This document shows, one piece after another, positions 16,804 through 25,213 of a stretch of 64,000 nt of DNA. The stretch is from the NCBI GenBank assembly GCA_024413465.1, contig JAKSVU010000002.1, positions 1 to 64,000 of the forward strand, written 5' to 3'. Origin of the DNA: Alphaproteobacteria bacterium (GTDB lineage: Bacteria > Pseudomonadota > Alphaproteobacteria > CAAGCB01 > CAG-977). The position numbers and the translations under genes were made by a program. The first letter of the stretch is position 1, and the number at the start of each line of letters is the position of its first letter. The notes beneath the pieces were generated by a model. The model ran no database searches. It was not told the origin of the DNA and saw only the letters and a program-made list of their open reading frames with translations.

Positions 16804-17541
16804 TTAATTAATAATAACAGGTTCGTACGGCAATACGGTTGCTGGATCAATTTTTGTGCGGTCTTGTAATTCTTTAATTCGTTCATGGATGATAATCAGC
16901 CAAGGATCTTGAGAAGATAATATGCGTTCTAAGTGACGCCATAAAGCCATAGCTTGTTGAGGATCTTTATTTTGCAATCGAGCTAATCCTAAAAAGTAAA
17001 TAGCTTTTGGATCGTTAGGACGATAGCGCAAGACGTTATCAAGTGCCTTTTGTGCTTCAGCAGTTATTCTGCCGTTGTTTGCCCGAATAATGGTTTCTGC
17101 CAAAGCGTGCCAATTTGTAATATCAGCAGTTATTCCCCAACGAATGGCATTTCGATAAGCATTTACGGCTTTATCATACAATTTTGAATCTCGCAAAATT
17201 TCAGCATATTGTTCCCAAACGACAGCATCATCAGGTGTTTTTTCTAAATATCGTTCATATCTGCGAATTTTTGCCATTAATTCAGGATCTTTTTCCATTT
17301 CAACTTTGTCGCGCTGAGCCAGAGGGGCATCAGGAATAAATGAAAATTTTTGTTTTGTGTAAAAGGCAGGAATGATTACTGCAAATAAGATTAAAATTGA
17401 CCAAATGTATGCAATTTTTATTCGTTTAAAGTTTGGAGTGTCTTTTGTCATTTTCAAAACAGGGAAAATGAATAAACTGAGAGCAAGGATTGTCATAATT
17501 AAAATGCAAATTAAAAACAATAGCATGATTTTAATCCTCAT
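16804..17541 (-). CDS. ccmI: Cytochrome c biogenesis protein CcmI (CycH-like)
   Basis: CcmI binds and delivers apocytochrome c to the CcmF/CcmH haem lyase. The 245-aa protein has an N-terminal hairpin of two membrane segments (about residues 5-25 and 45-62) and then a periplasmic TPR domain: 'DDAVVWEQYAEILRDSKLYDKA', 'WHALAETIIRANNGRI' and 'PKAIYFLGLARLQNKDPQQA'. It is the last gene of ccmF-G-H-I. From the first ATG it overlaps ccmH by 11 nt; a second ATG at 17526, with GAGG about 10 nt upstream, is at least as likely. Confidence 0.88.
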   Translation of the reverse strand: MRIKIMLLFLICILIMTILALSLFIFPVLKMTKDTPNFKRIKIAYIWSILILFAVIIPAFYTKQKFSFIPDAPLAQRDKVEMEKDPELMAKIRRYERYLEKTPDDAVVWEQYAEILRDSKLYDKAVNAYRNAIRWGITADITNWHALAETIIRANNGRITAEAQKALDNVLRYRPNDPKAIYFLGLARLQNKDPQQAMALWRHLERILSSQDPWLIIIHERIKELQDRTKIDPATVLPYEPVIIN

Positions 17542-17965
17542 CAGACGTTTGTAAAATTTTTACAGCAGAAGACAACGGAAGATTTGTATCTGGTATTTTG
17601 ATGTGGTGAAGTAAAAAATAAGTAATACTGAATAATGAAAATAAAACCGAAATTAAAATAACGTAAATTTCATTACTTGTATTTGGAACGGTCGCTTCTT
17701 CATCAGAAATCATATCACCGTATTGAGCTTCAATTAAACTTTTGATAAATTCTGCATCTTTTCCTTCAGCCAAATGTTTTCTGATAAATATACGGATATC
17801 ATGAGCGATTTCATCTGTTGCTTTTTCAACGTTTTCATCATTACAAGCTAAACAACGAAATTGCTCGGCAATTTCACGAGCTTCTATTTCTACAGAAGCT
17901 GTATCATCAGCGAATGATGGCGAACAAACAAGGCATAAAAATAAATATATCAATATATTTTTCAT
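17531..17965 (-). CDS. ccmH: Cytochrome c biogenesis protein CcmH (thioredoxin-like)
   Basis: A 144-aa CcmH/CycL protein, which reduces the apocytochrome haem-binding cysteines. It has a signal peptide ending 'SPSFADD', the redox pair in 'EQFRCLACNDENVEKAT' (family consensus LRC..CQ), the conserved 'IRIFIRKHLAEGKDAEFIKS' and 'YGDMIS', and a C-terminal membrane anchor. The usual Gln after the second Cys is replaced by Asn. Its start overlaps the ccmG stop as ATGA, implying translational coupling. Confidence 0.92.
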   Translation of the reverse strand: MKNILIYLFLCLVCSPSFADDTASVEIEAREIAEQFRCLACNDENVEKATDEIAHDIRIFIRKHLAEGKDAEFIKSLIEAQYGDMISDEEATVPNTSNEIYVILISVLFSLFSITYFLLHHIKIPDTNLPLSSAVKILQTSDED

Positions 17966-18486
17966 TTTGAAATCTCTGTTATTTTAGACAAGATGTTTTT
18001 TACAAAAAAGTTTTGATCTAAGACACCTTTCGTTAAAAATACACCGGTTTTGTTTTGATTTACAATAAATACTGTTGGCAAATCTGTTAGTTTAGCAAGT
18101 TTCGAAAATTCATTTTTTTCATCAATTGCTATTTCATTAAAAGGATTTTCTTTTTTTTCAAAGAAAGTTTTTAAATCATCTGAATTTGAATAAACTGCAA
18201 CTCCAATCATTGGTGGTAAATTCGTGTATTTCTTTTTGATTTTATTTAAAGAAATAATTTCAAATTCACAAGCCTTGCATTTTGTTGAAAAAAAGACAAG
18301 TAAATGAGAACGATTTGGTAAAGTAAGAGTTTCTTTTTTTTGATATATCGGAATACGGTGATCTGGAAAAGCAACTTCTGTTTTTGTTAAGGGCGAGGTA
18401 AAATCAATTCGTACAACTTGAAGCATATGTGTTAGAAACATAGCTATAAAGAAAAAGGCAGCAATTCCAAGATATTTTTGAATCAT
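17962..18486 (-). CDS. ccmG: Cytochrome c biogenesis thioredoxin CcmG (DsbE-like)
   Basis: A 174-aa membrane-anchored periplasmic thioredoxin (anchor at about residues 7-25). The active site is 'FFSTKCKACEFEI' (CxxC) and the cis-Pro region 'LTDLPTVFIVNQNKTG' follows. In system I cytochrome c maturation it passes electrons to CcmH and apocytochrome. The ATG at 18486 overlaps the ccmF stop as ATGA; an ATG four codons further upstream would overlap more. The Trp that normally precedes the CxxC is Lys here, a modest departure from the family. Confidence 0.85.
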   Translation of the reverse strand: MIQKYLGIAAFFFIAMFLTHMLQVVRIDFTSPLTKTEVAFPDHRIPIYQKKETLTLPNRSHLLVFFSTKCKACEFEIISLNKIKKKYTNLPPMIGVAVYSNSDDLKTFFEKKENPFNEIAIDEKNEFSKLAKLTDLPTVFIVNQNKTGVFLTKGVLDQNFFVKNILSKITEISK

Positions 18487-20045
18487 TTTCTTTTCCAATA
18501 TAATCCATACAAAGTGAAGAAGATACCATCGAATAATAAATTGATACCTGTAAAGGAAACGTTTTGTGCTAAAATATCAAAAGAAAGAGCACAAGTGAAA
18601 ATACCTGTAAAAATGAAGAAATCGAACATTTTGAAGATATTTTTTATGCGTTCTTTCGTTATTTTTTCTGGAATTTTCCATTCGTATTTTGTTAAAAAAG
18701 CATACCCTGCGATAAAAACTGGAATTGGGAAAAAGCCTAAATGATAATGGATTAAAATTATTTCTGTGCAGAGAACAAACAGCGTGTAAAACAAAATTGT
18801 TTTGAAATTTAATTTTTTATCAAAAAGCTTAATAGCATCCCAGACAACGGCAAATAAAATAAAATGAACGAAACAAATCTTTTGAATGATAGATGGAATT
18901 TCTTTGAAAGCAAAATTAGGGATAAAAATAAATAATGACGGTAGCAAAGAAATCAGACTTAAACACAGAGCGTTTGAATTACAAATTCCAATCAAAAACG
19001 TATAAAGAGTTTGTTTTGAATGAAAATAAAATAATTCTTCTTCTTGTTTTGATTTTATTAAGGTTGTTGTAAATCCAATTGCAAGACAAATAAAAACAGA
19101 GGTGGCAGAAAGAGCAATAATTGGATTTGGGAAATACATTTCCACCGTATTTAAAGTAAATAAGCGATATTCTTTTGCGAAAATGTCACAGACAATAAAA
19201 ATTAAAGTCATAATTGAAAAATTCAAATACGTATTCTTGAATATATTGTATTGAACGATTTTTTTCAAAATAATCAGTTGTGCGAAAATAAAGATTAAAA
19301 TACCTGCTTCCAAAGAATAAGAAGGCATCCATCCTATAAATCCAGCTCCTTTTGTATTCATTGTTTTTAAAGCAACATTACAACAAAGAGATAACATCAT
19401 AAAAATGAACGCGAAGAAAGTTCCTTCATAAATTTTAGGAGCAAAATCATGTTTTTTGGAAATCATACAAACTGCTGCTAAAAATTGATCCATCAGCAAA
19501 CCAAAAGAAATAAACAAAAAGAGCGTCTGACAACAGAATAGTAATTCCAGTGTATTTGATTGCAAACCTAAACCCGTCATTGGAGGATCGATAATTCTTT
19601 CAAAAGGATTAGCAGTCTCTATTAAGAGTAGCAATTCAAGTAAAACGAAAGCTCCATTACAACATAAATATCTGCCTCGTTCCTGATAAGTCGTTAGATT
19701 TTTATTCAAAAATCCCATTAAACAACAAACACACTGAACAAGAACAGCCGTATATAAAAAACCTTCTCGTGAAGATAAAATTGCTGTTAAAATTGAATAA
19801 AAAGGAGTGTCTTGGTTGAAATTTTCAAAAACGATTGCAACTGAATAATCGTGGCGAATATAGCAAAGAATTAAAATAAAATAAGAAATAAAAATCAAAG
19901 CTGAACTAAAAAAAGTTCCTCTGAACCCAAGTTTTATTGCAATTGCATTTCCTTTTGACCACAAGGTTGGCATCAAAAGACTTGTTTGTAATCCAATAAC
20001 AAATAATGAAAAAATCAACATATAATGGGCAAGTTCAATAATCAT
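18483..20045 (-). CDS. ccmF: Highly divergent CcmF-like membrane protein
   Basis: A 520-aa polytopic membrane protein in the position of ccmF, the haem lyase core of cytochrome c maturation. Faint homology to CcmF is visible: 'HDYSVAIVFENFNQDTP', 'SREGFLYTAVLV' (for 'HEGS') and 'ETANPFERI' (for 'SNPF.R'). But the hallmark haem-binding 'WGGWWFWDPVEN' is absent ('IGWMPSYSLEAGIL' stands there), as are 'HPPLLYMGY' (now 'CCQTLFLFIS') and 'FLVRSG..SVH'. It is also over 100 residues shorter than usual. The frame is intact and coupled to ccmG by ATGA, so it is probably expressed. Whether it still attaches haem is doubtful. Confidence 0.65.
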   Translation of the reverse strand: MIIELAHYMLIFSLFVIGLQTSLLMPTLWSKGNAIAIKLGFRGTFFSSALIFISYFILILCYIRHDYSVAIVFENFNQDTPFYSILTAILSSREGFLYTAVLVQCVCCLMGFLNKNLTTYQERGRYLCCNGAFVLLELLLLIETANPFERIIDPPMTGLGLQSNTLELLFCCQTLFLFISFGLLMDQFLAAVCMISKKHDFAPKIYEGTFFAFIFMMLSLCCNVALKTMNTKGAGFIGWMPSYSLEAGILIFIFAQLIILKKIVQYNIFKNTYLNFSIMTLIFIVCDIFAKEYRLFTLNTVEMYFPNPIIALSATSVFICLAIGFTTTLIKSKQEEELFYFHSKQTLYTFLIGICNSNALCLSLISLLPSLFIFIPNFAFKEIPSIIQKICFVHFILFAVVWDAIKLFDKKLNFKTILFYTLFVLCTEIILIHYHLGFFPIPVFIAGYAFLTKYEWKIPEKITKERIKNIFKMFDFFIFTGIFTCALSFDILAQNVSFTGINLLFDGIFFTLYGLYWKRK

Positions 20046-20054
20046 AACAGTTCC

Positions 20055-21563
20055 TTAGTAGCTTGAAATGCCTTTTGCAGATATTTTATATCCGGAATTA
20101 CCTTCAGCCAATCCGTTTGCAAAAGCAAAAGAGGTCGGTTTTGAGGCATAAATACGATACAAGACGTCGCCTTGTTCGACAGTATCCCCTGTTTTTTTCA
20201 ACAAATCCAATCCTGCCCCTTTGTCTAAAGGTGTTCCTGCAGTCATTGAAATTTTATTTAGTTGAGAACAATCGATTTCTGCTACAACGCCAGAGATTGG
20301 GGAAGTTATATCTCGTGTAAGTTGACCTAAAGGTGGAGGTGTTTGTTTGCCTTGTTCATGAATCAATAGCATCATTGTTTCATAAGCTTTTCCAGAATCA
20401 AGAATTTCACGAGCGGTTTGATATCCTTGTCCACCACGAAGTTGAGGATCAAATTCTAAAATACGACCAGCAATGAAAAGAGATTTTTCCCGTAAATCCT
20501 GAGGAGCATCTTCTGTTAATCTTAAAACATTCATAACGTCACGAGCTTCTAAAACAGGGCCTATGCCTCGTCCAACAGGTTCAGAGCCATCTGTGACAAT
20601 AACGTCAACACGGATCCCCATCATGTCACCGACGTATTCAAAAAGTTTGCGTAAGTTCATAGCTTCACTCATGGTATGGACTTTTGCTGTTTTTCCAACG
20701 GGAATATCAACTAAAACGTGATTAATTCCAAGGGCAATTTTGCTTGCAAGTGAAGATGCGACAATTTGTTGAGAAGTGCTTAATCCGAGAGATTTTTCTA
20801 AGCCAAGGAGCATTTCTTCGCCTGCTGACGTGGATAAGCCACCACCGTCAAGCAACATACATCCTCCAATTTTGGAAACAATGCTGACAGCTTGTTCTTC
20901 AGAAAGGGAAACGTTTGCTAAAACTTCCATCGCATCAGCAGCTCCTGAACATGAAGTTACGGAGTGTGTTAGCGTATTTGGCATAAGCATACCATAAGCA
21001 ATGACGATTGGAGCAACAATCATTGAAACACGATTTGCAGGGATACCCCCGATACAATGTTCGTCAACGATTAAATTTCCACCCCAATCGATTGGTTGAC
21101 GATGGCTAGCAAGAGCTTGTGTTAGTGATAACACTTCTTGAGGAGAGTTAAAACTTGCATTTGAAACGAGAAATGCTGCTAATTCCGTAGGGGTGTAACG
21201 ATATGAAGCTAAATCTGAGATAATAGCTTGATATTCTTTTGCACTTAAAATCCCTCCATTAATTTTACGCCGAATAGATTCAATACTTGTTGGTGGAGAT
21301 GACGGAGAAATTGCGACATCTGCCCCTTCGGGAAGATTGATAAAGTAAAAAGGTTGAAGAGATAGTCCAAGTTCATCTGGACCAACTATATTGTTATCAT
21401 CGACGAGATATACGTTAGCATATAAGGGTTGTAATCCTCCGTGAATTTCTACACGGTTTGCTAGGGAATTGATAGTTCCAATTTGAAATTCAGAACAGTG
21501 TCTGTTGATGAAGGCAATGTTTTGGAAACCAGTATCAATAGGGACTTTTCGTAATCGAAGCAT
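20055..21563 (-). CDS. Long-form thymidine/AMP phosphorylase family protein
   Basis: A 502-aa member of the long nucleoside phosphorylase family ('putative thymidine phosphorylase', related to archaeal AMP phosphorylase), which splits a nucleoside or nucleotide with phosphate. The N-terminal 80-residue extra domain is followed by the phosphorylase core: 'VDEHCIGGIPANR' (family DKHxIGG), 'SCSGAADAMEVLANV', 'IDIPVGKTAKVHT' and 'TDGSEPVGRGIGPVLEARDV'. Three canonical positions differ: Lys of DKH is Glu, the 'R-V-E-R' segment is 'LGLEKSL', and 'SILAKK' is 'SSLASK'. It may have altered substrate use or weak activity. It starts divergently from the aldo/keto reductase operon and lies 9 nt before ccmF. 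Confidence 0.85.
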   Translation of the reverse strand: MLRLRKVPIDTGFQNIAFINRHCSEFQIGTINSLANRVEIHGGLQPLYANVYLVDDNNIVGPDELGLSLQPFYFINLPEGADVAISPSSPPTSIESIRRKINGGILSAKEYQAIISDLASYRYTPTELAAFLVSNASFNSPQEVLSLTQALASHRQPIDWGGNLIVDEHCIGGIPANRVSMIVAPIVIAYGMLMPNTLTHSVTSCSGAADAMEVLANVSLSEEQAVSIVSKIGGCMLLDGGGLSTSAGEEMLLGLEKSLGLSTSQQIVASSLASKIALGINHVLVDIPVGKTAKVHTMSEAMNLRKLFEYVGDMMGIRVDVIVTDGSEPVGRGIGPVLEARDVMNVLRLTEDAPQDLREKSLFIAGRILEFDPQLRGGQGYQTAREILDSGKAYETMMLLIHEQGKQTPPPLGQLTRDITSPISGVVAEIDCSQLNKISMTAGTPLDKGAGLDLLKKTGDTVEQGDVLYRIYASKPTSFAFANGLAEGNSGYKISAKGISSY

Positions 21564-21743
21564 TTTAAAACCTTATTCTTTTTTTGATAATCTATCACAT
21601 TGAAGGGGGAGTGTAAAAATAAAAATGTAAAATTTTTTATTTCGTAATTTAACTCCAAATGAAGTGTAAATTTTTTTCAAAATCAGTTTAATTTTTTTTC
21701 AAAACAAGTAAAATACAGAAAAAATAGATGGAGGATATTTTCA

Positions 21744-22958
21744 ATGGACCGTCGTACTTTTTTAAAAATTTCTGGTATCGTTACAGCGATAATTCCAACG
21801 TTAAAACCTAAATTTTCCTTGGCGGAAATGGCTTATCGTGAGCATGTTAAAAATAAGGTTTCTTTGCTTGGTTTTGGATGTATGCGTTTGCCAATGAAGG
21901 ATAAAGAGGTTGATATAGAAAAAACAGCAAGTCTTTTCGATTATGCTATTCAGCATGGTGTGAATTATTTTGATACGGCTTATCCTTATTTAGGGGGTAA
22001 ATCAGAGTTAGCTGTTGGCCAGTTGTTAAAAAAATATCCAAGAAATTCATTTTATTTAGCGGATAAAATGCCTATTTGGATGATAAAAGAGCCGGCAGAT
22101 GCAGATAAAATTTTTGAAGAACAACTGAAAAAATGTCAGGTGGAGTATTTTGATTATTATTTGGTTCATGCAATAGATGACAGCAGATATGAAGGGTGTG
22201 AAAAAAATAAAATTTATGAAACATTGATAAAAAGAAAAAAGGCTGGTCAAATTAAAAATCTTGGTTTTTCATTTCATGGAACTCCAGAACTGTTAGAAAA
22301 AATTTGTAAAAGTCATCAGTGGGATTTTGTTCAGTTGGAAATAAACTACGTTGATTGGGTTTTACAAAAAGCCAAAGAACAATATGAAATTGCCCAAAAA
22401 TATAAGCTACCTGTGATTGTGATGGAACCTTTGCGGGGTGGTAATTTAGCAAAATTAAATGAAAAAGCTGTTCAAGTTTTAAAAAATGTTCATCCAGAGG
22501 CTTCGGTGGCTTCATGGGCTTTCAGATACGTAGGTTCATTGTCAGGTGTATTGACGGTTTTAAGTGGTATGAATGAAATGGAACACGTTCGTGATAACGT
22601 TGCAACAATGTCTGATTTCCATCCTTTGACAAATGAAGAACGACAAGTTTTGGAAACAGCAAGACAAGTTTATTCTTCGTCAGGTACGATTGCTTGTACA
22701 GGTTGCCGTTATTGTAAAGATTGTCCAATGAAAATTAATATTTCAGGTTTGTTTGCTTCATACAACAATTTTATGATGAAAGAAGATAAGGCTTTGGGAA
22801 AATGGGTGTTATCAAGAGATTATAAGTTGGTTACATCAAATTCAGGTACGGCAGATCAATGTATTCATTGTGGTTTATGTGAAGAAAGTTGTCCACAGCA
22901 TTTACCTATTCGTGAATATTTGAAAATGATTGCAAGTAAAATCAAGGAAGTTTCATGA
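21744..22958 (+). CDS. Tat-exported iron-sulfur aldo/keto reductase
   Basis: A 404-aa protein with a twin-arginine signal ('MDRRTFLKISGIVTAIIP'), an aldo/keto reductase barrel and a C-terminal ferredoxin part. Barrel landmarks are 'GFGCMRLPM', 'FDTAYPYLGGKSELAVG' (Asp and Tyr), 'ADKMP' (Lys) and 'YYLVHAID' (His), the catalytic tetrad. The C-terminus has 'CTGCRYCKDCPMKINI' and 'CIHCGLCEESCPQHLPI', two cluster sites. Electrons for the exported enzyme may therefore come through clusters rather than NADPH. Its stop overlaps the next start (ATGA), tying it to a membrane polyferredoxin. The physiological substrate is unknown. Confidence 0.92.
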   Translation: MDRRTFLKISGIVTAIIPTLKPKFSLAEMAYREHVKNKVSLLGFGCMRLPMKDKEVDIEKTASLFDYAIQHGVNYFDTAYPYLGGKSELAVGQLLKKYPRNSFYLADKMPIWMIKEPADADKIFEEQLKKCQVEYFDYYLVHAIDDSRYEGCEKNKIYETLIKRKKAGQIKNLGFSFHGTPELLEKICKSHQWDFVQLEINYVDWVLQKAKEQYEIAQKYKLPVIVMEPLRGGNLAKLNEKAVQVLKNVHPEASVASWAFRYVGSLSGVLTVLSGMNEMEHVRDNVATMSDFHPLTNEERQVLETARQVYSSSGTIACTGCRYCKDCPMKINISGLFASYNNFMMKEDKALGKWVLSRDYKLVTSNSGTADQCIHCGLCEESCPQHLPIREYLKMIASKIKEVS

Positions 22959-24241
22959 GAACATCTTGTTTCCAAAAAAAATATTGGGCTCGTTGGCGGA
23001 ATATTATTGCAGTTCTTGTTTTAGCTGTTACAGGAGCAATTTTTTTTGATTTATTTCCAGCATTTTGTTTGAAATGTCAATTTTATCCAGCAGTGCAACG
23101 GGAAGGGTACATTATTACGGGCTTGATTGTTGTAATTACGATTTTGTTCGGTAGATTATATTGTTCGGTTGTTTGTCCGTTTGGGATTTTACAGGATTTA
23201 ATCAGTAAAATATTCAGAACTAAAAAAGGTATTCATCCGTCGATTGTTCGTTATTTCATTTTAGCACTTTTAATTGGTTTTATTTCAGTAGGTATCATTT
23301 TACCGGTTCGTCTTTTAGATCCATATTCAAATTTTGGAAGACTTGTGAGTAGTTTTAAAAATCCAACTTACTTAAGTATTATGGGGGCTGTTTTCCTACT
23401 CTTAAGTATTTTTAGAAAAAGATTTTTTTGCGGAGTGTTCTGTCCCGTTGGTACAACTTTGAAAATTATTTCAAAGATTGGCATATTCAAAATAAAGTTT
23501 AATGAAAACTGTTTAAATTGCGGGAAATGTGCGAGAGAATGTCCTGTTCAGGCAATAGACGTAAAAAATAAAAAAATAAACAATTCAGAATGTACTAAAT
23601 GTTTTAAATGTATATCAAATTGTCCTAAAAAAGCTCTTGATTTTAATAAGTGTAAAAAGATTAAAATCAAAGAAGAAAGCGAACAAGTAGATTTATCTCG
23701 TAGAAATTTTGTTACAGGTGCTTTTTTTCTGTCAGCGATTGCGGGGACAACAGGTCATTTTGTTGGTAAAGAAATTAAAAAACATCAAGCAAAAGATAAA
23801 TTTATTTGTCCGCCAGGTGCAGGTTCTATTGAACGTTTTTCCGGGAAATGCACGAGTTGCTTATTGTGTGCAAACGTTTGTCCTTCAAAAATAATAAAAC
23901 CACATACTTTTGGGGTTGTTCATTTAGATTATACGGGGGGTTTTTGCGATTATAATTGTACAAAATGTAGTGATGCTTGTCCAACGGGGGCATTGGAGCC
24001 TTTGCATTTTGAAATAAAACAATCAACACGAATTGGAATAGCAAGATTTAATCATGATGAATGTATAGGATGTAAAAAATGTGCAGAAGTCTGTCCTCGT
24101 GGTGCGATAGAAACTTTTGAAGGTAAACCTGTTTTGTCTCCTGCAAAGTGCATTGGTTGTGGTAAATGTTTTTACCATTGTCCAAAGAAAAATAAGGCAA
24201 TAGAGATTATCCCTGTTTTATTGCAAACTCGAGCAATGTGA
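22955..24241 (+). CDS. Membrane polyferredoxin, NapH-NapG-like fusion
   Basis: A 428-aa protein. Residues 1-160 form about four or five membrane helices of the NapH/NosR type, with 'RLYCSVVCPFGILQD' and 'FFCGVFCPVGTTLK' as the two Cys-Pro motifs. Then come cytoplasmic-type cluster sites 'CLNCGKCARECPVQAI' and 'CTKCFKCISNCPKKAL'. An internal 'SRRNFVTGAFFLSAIAG' resembles a Tat signal and starts a second, NapG-like half with four further sites: 'CTSCLLCANVCPSKII', 'CTKCSDACPTGAL', 'CIGCKKCAEVCPRGAI' and 'CIGCGKCFYHCPKK'. It probably moves electrons from the quinol pool or cytoplasm to the exported reductase encoded upstream. Translation is coupled at both ends. Confidence 0.88.
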   Translation: MRTSCFQKKYWARWRNIIAVLVLAVTGAIFFDLFPAFCLKCQFYPAVQREGYIITGLIVVITILFGRLYCSVVCPFGILQDLISKIFRTKKGIHPSIVRYFILALLIGFISVGIILPVRLLDPYSNFGRLVSSFKNPTYLSIMGAVFLLLSIFRKRFFCGVFCPVGTTLKIISKIGIFKIKFNENCLNCGKCARECPVQAIDVKNKKINNSECTKCFKCISNCPKKALDFNKCKKIKIKEESEQVDLSRRNFVTGAFFLSAIAGTTGHFVGKEIKKHQAKDKFICPPGAGSIERFSGKCTSCLLCANVCPSKIIKPHTFGVVHLDYTGGFCDYNCTKCSDACPTGALEPLHFEIKQSTRIGIARFNHDECIGCKKCAEVCPRGAIETFEGKPVLSPAKCIGCGKCFYHCPKKNKAIEIIPVLLQTRAM

Positions 24242-24261
24242 TATTTAGGAAATATAAATAT

Positions 24262-24699
24262 ATGAAAAAAATAATTACCATTTTTTTTCTATTTTTTTGT
24301 GGATGTACGACAGATTACAGTCAGTATAGAGATTTATTAAAAGAACACACTTTGGTGATGGAAAAAGATGGGGTTGTTACAACTTTTGATCAGAGGGGGA
24401 TCAATCCTTTGTTGAAACAATTAGAACAGGGGACTTTTGAAGGTGCTTTCTTGGCAGATCGTATTGTCGGTAAAGCTGCAGCTTTATTATATGTTTATGG
24501 TAAAGTAAAAAAAGTTTACACACTAACAATTTCTAAACCAGCTATTCAAGTGTTTGAAGAATATGGAATAAAATATACAGCTGATCAAGTCATTGAAAAT
24601 ATCAGAAATCGAGAAAAGACAGGATTGTGTCCGATGGAAACAAAAGTTTTGTTTATTTCTGATCCAACGGAAGCTTATAAAGTTTTAAGCAGTCATTAA
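24262..24699 (+). CDS. DUF1893-domain lipoprotein
   Basis: A 145-aa protein with a lipoprotein-like signal ending 'FLFFCGC' and a DUF1893 domain: 'TLVMEKDGVVTTFDQRGINP', 'LADRIVGKAAALLYVYGKV', 'TISKPAIQVFEEYGIKYTAD' and the terminal 'NREKTGLCPMET'. DUF1893 has a cytidine-deaminase-like fold of unknown activity and is usually cytoplasmic, so a lipidated version is unusual. The ATG at 24262 (AGGA upstream) is preferred; an earlier ATG at 24238 overlaps the polyferredoxin stop. It is the third gene of the aldo/keto reductase operon. Its 3' end overlaps the convergent thioesterase by 15 nt. Confidence 0.82.
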   Translation: MKKIITIFFLFFCGCTTDYSQYRDLLKEHTLVMEKDGVVTTFDQRGINPLLKQLEQGTFEGAFLADRIVGKAAALLYVYGKVKKVYTLTISKPAIQVFEEYGIKYTADQVIENIRNREKTGLCPMETKVLFISDPTEAYKVLSSH

Positions 24700-25089
24700 T
24701 TCTTGAATTTTCGAATAAAAATCAGGATAGGTTTTCTTTGCATTTACCAATCGGCCGTCAGCATTTAAAAAACAGTGTTCTGAATACCCTATAAAGACAA
24801 TTTGATCGTTGTTTTTTTTCATAATGTAGGAGACTTCCATCCGTATTCCATTAAATTTTTCAATTTTTATTTCAATTGAAATTGTATCTCCGAAAGTTGA
24901 GGTGTTTTTATATTCTGCCTTTACAGAAACGACAGGTGAAATAATGCCTTGTTTTTCAAAAACGTCATATCCCCAACCAATAGAGGATAAATAGTCAGTT
25001 CTAGCTTCTTCCATCCATCGAATGTAGTTGGAGTGGTGAACAATTCCCATTTTATCAGTTTCGTAGTATTGAACTTTGTGATTATACAT
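24685..25089 (-). CDS. YbgC/FadM-like acyl-CoA thioesterase
   Basis: A 134-aa hotdog-fold thioesterase. The motif 'VQYYETDKMGIVHHSNYIRW' carries the catalytic Asp and the G-x-V-x-H helix start; 'MEEARTDYLSSIGWGYDVFE' follows on the long helix. Such enzymes hydrolyse acyl-CoA, and YbgC is linked to the Tol-Pal system, though no tol genes are near. The ATG at 25089, with AGGA 7 nt upstream, is chosen over an ATG eight codons earlier. Confidence 0.9.
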   Translation of the reverse strand: MYNHKVQYYETDKMGIVHHSNYIRWMEEARTDYLSSIGWGYDVFEKQGIISPVVSVKAEYKNTSTFGDTISIEIKIEKFNGIRMEVSYIMKKNNDQIVFIGYSEHCFLNADGRLVNAKKTYPDFYSKIQELMTA

Positions 25090-25213
25090 TATTATTCCTT
25101 GTTTAAAATGCATGTGATGGATATTATGAATTGAAAAAGCGTTAAATACAATAGTCTCTTTTGCTGTTGTTCAATTTTATTTTGATGTGCCGTCAAAAAA
25201 GGGAAACTGGGTA

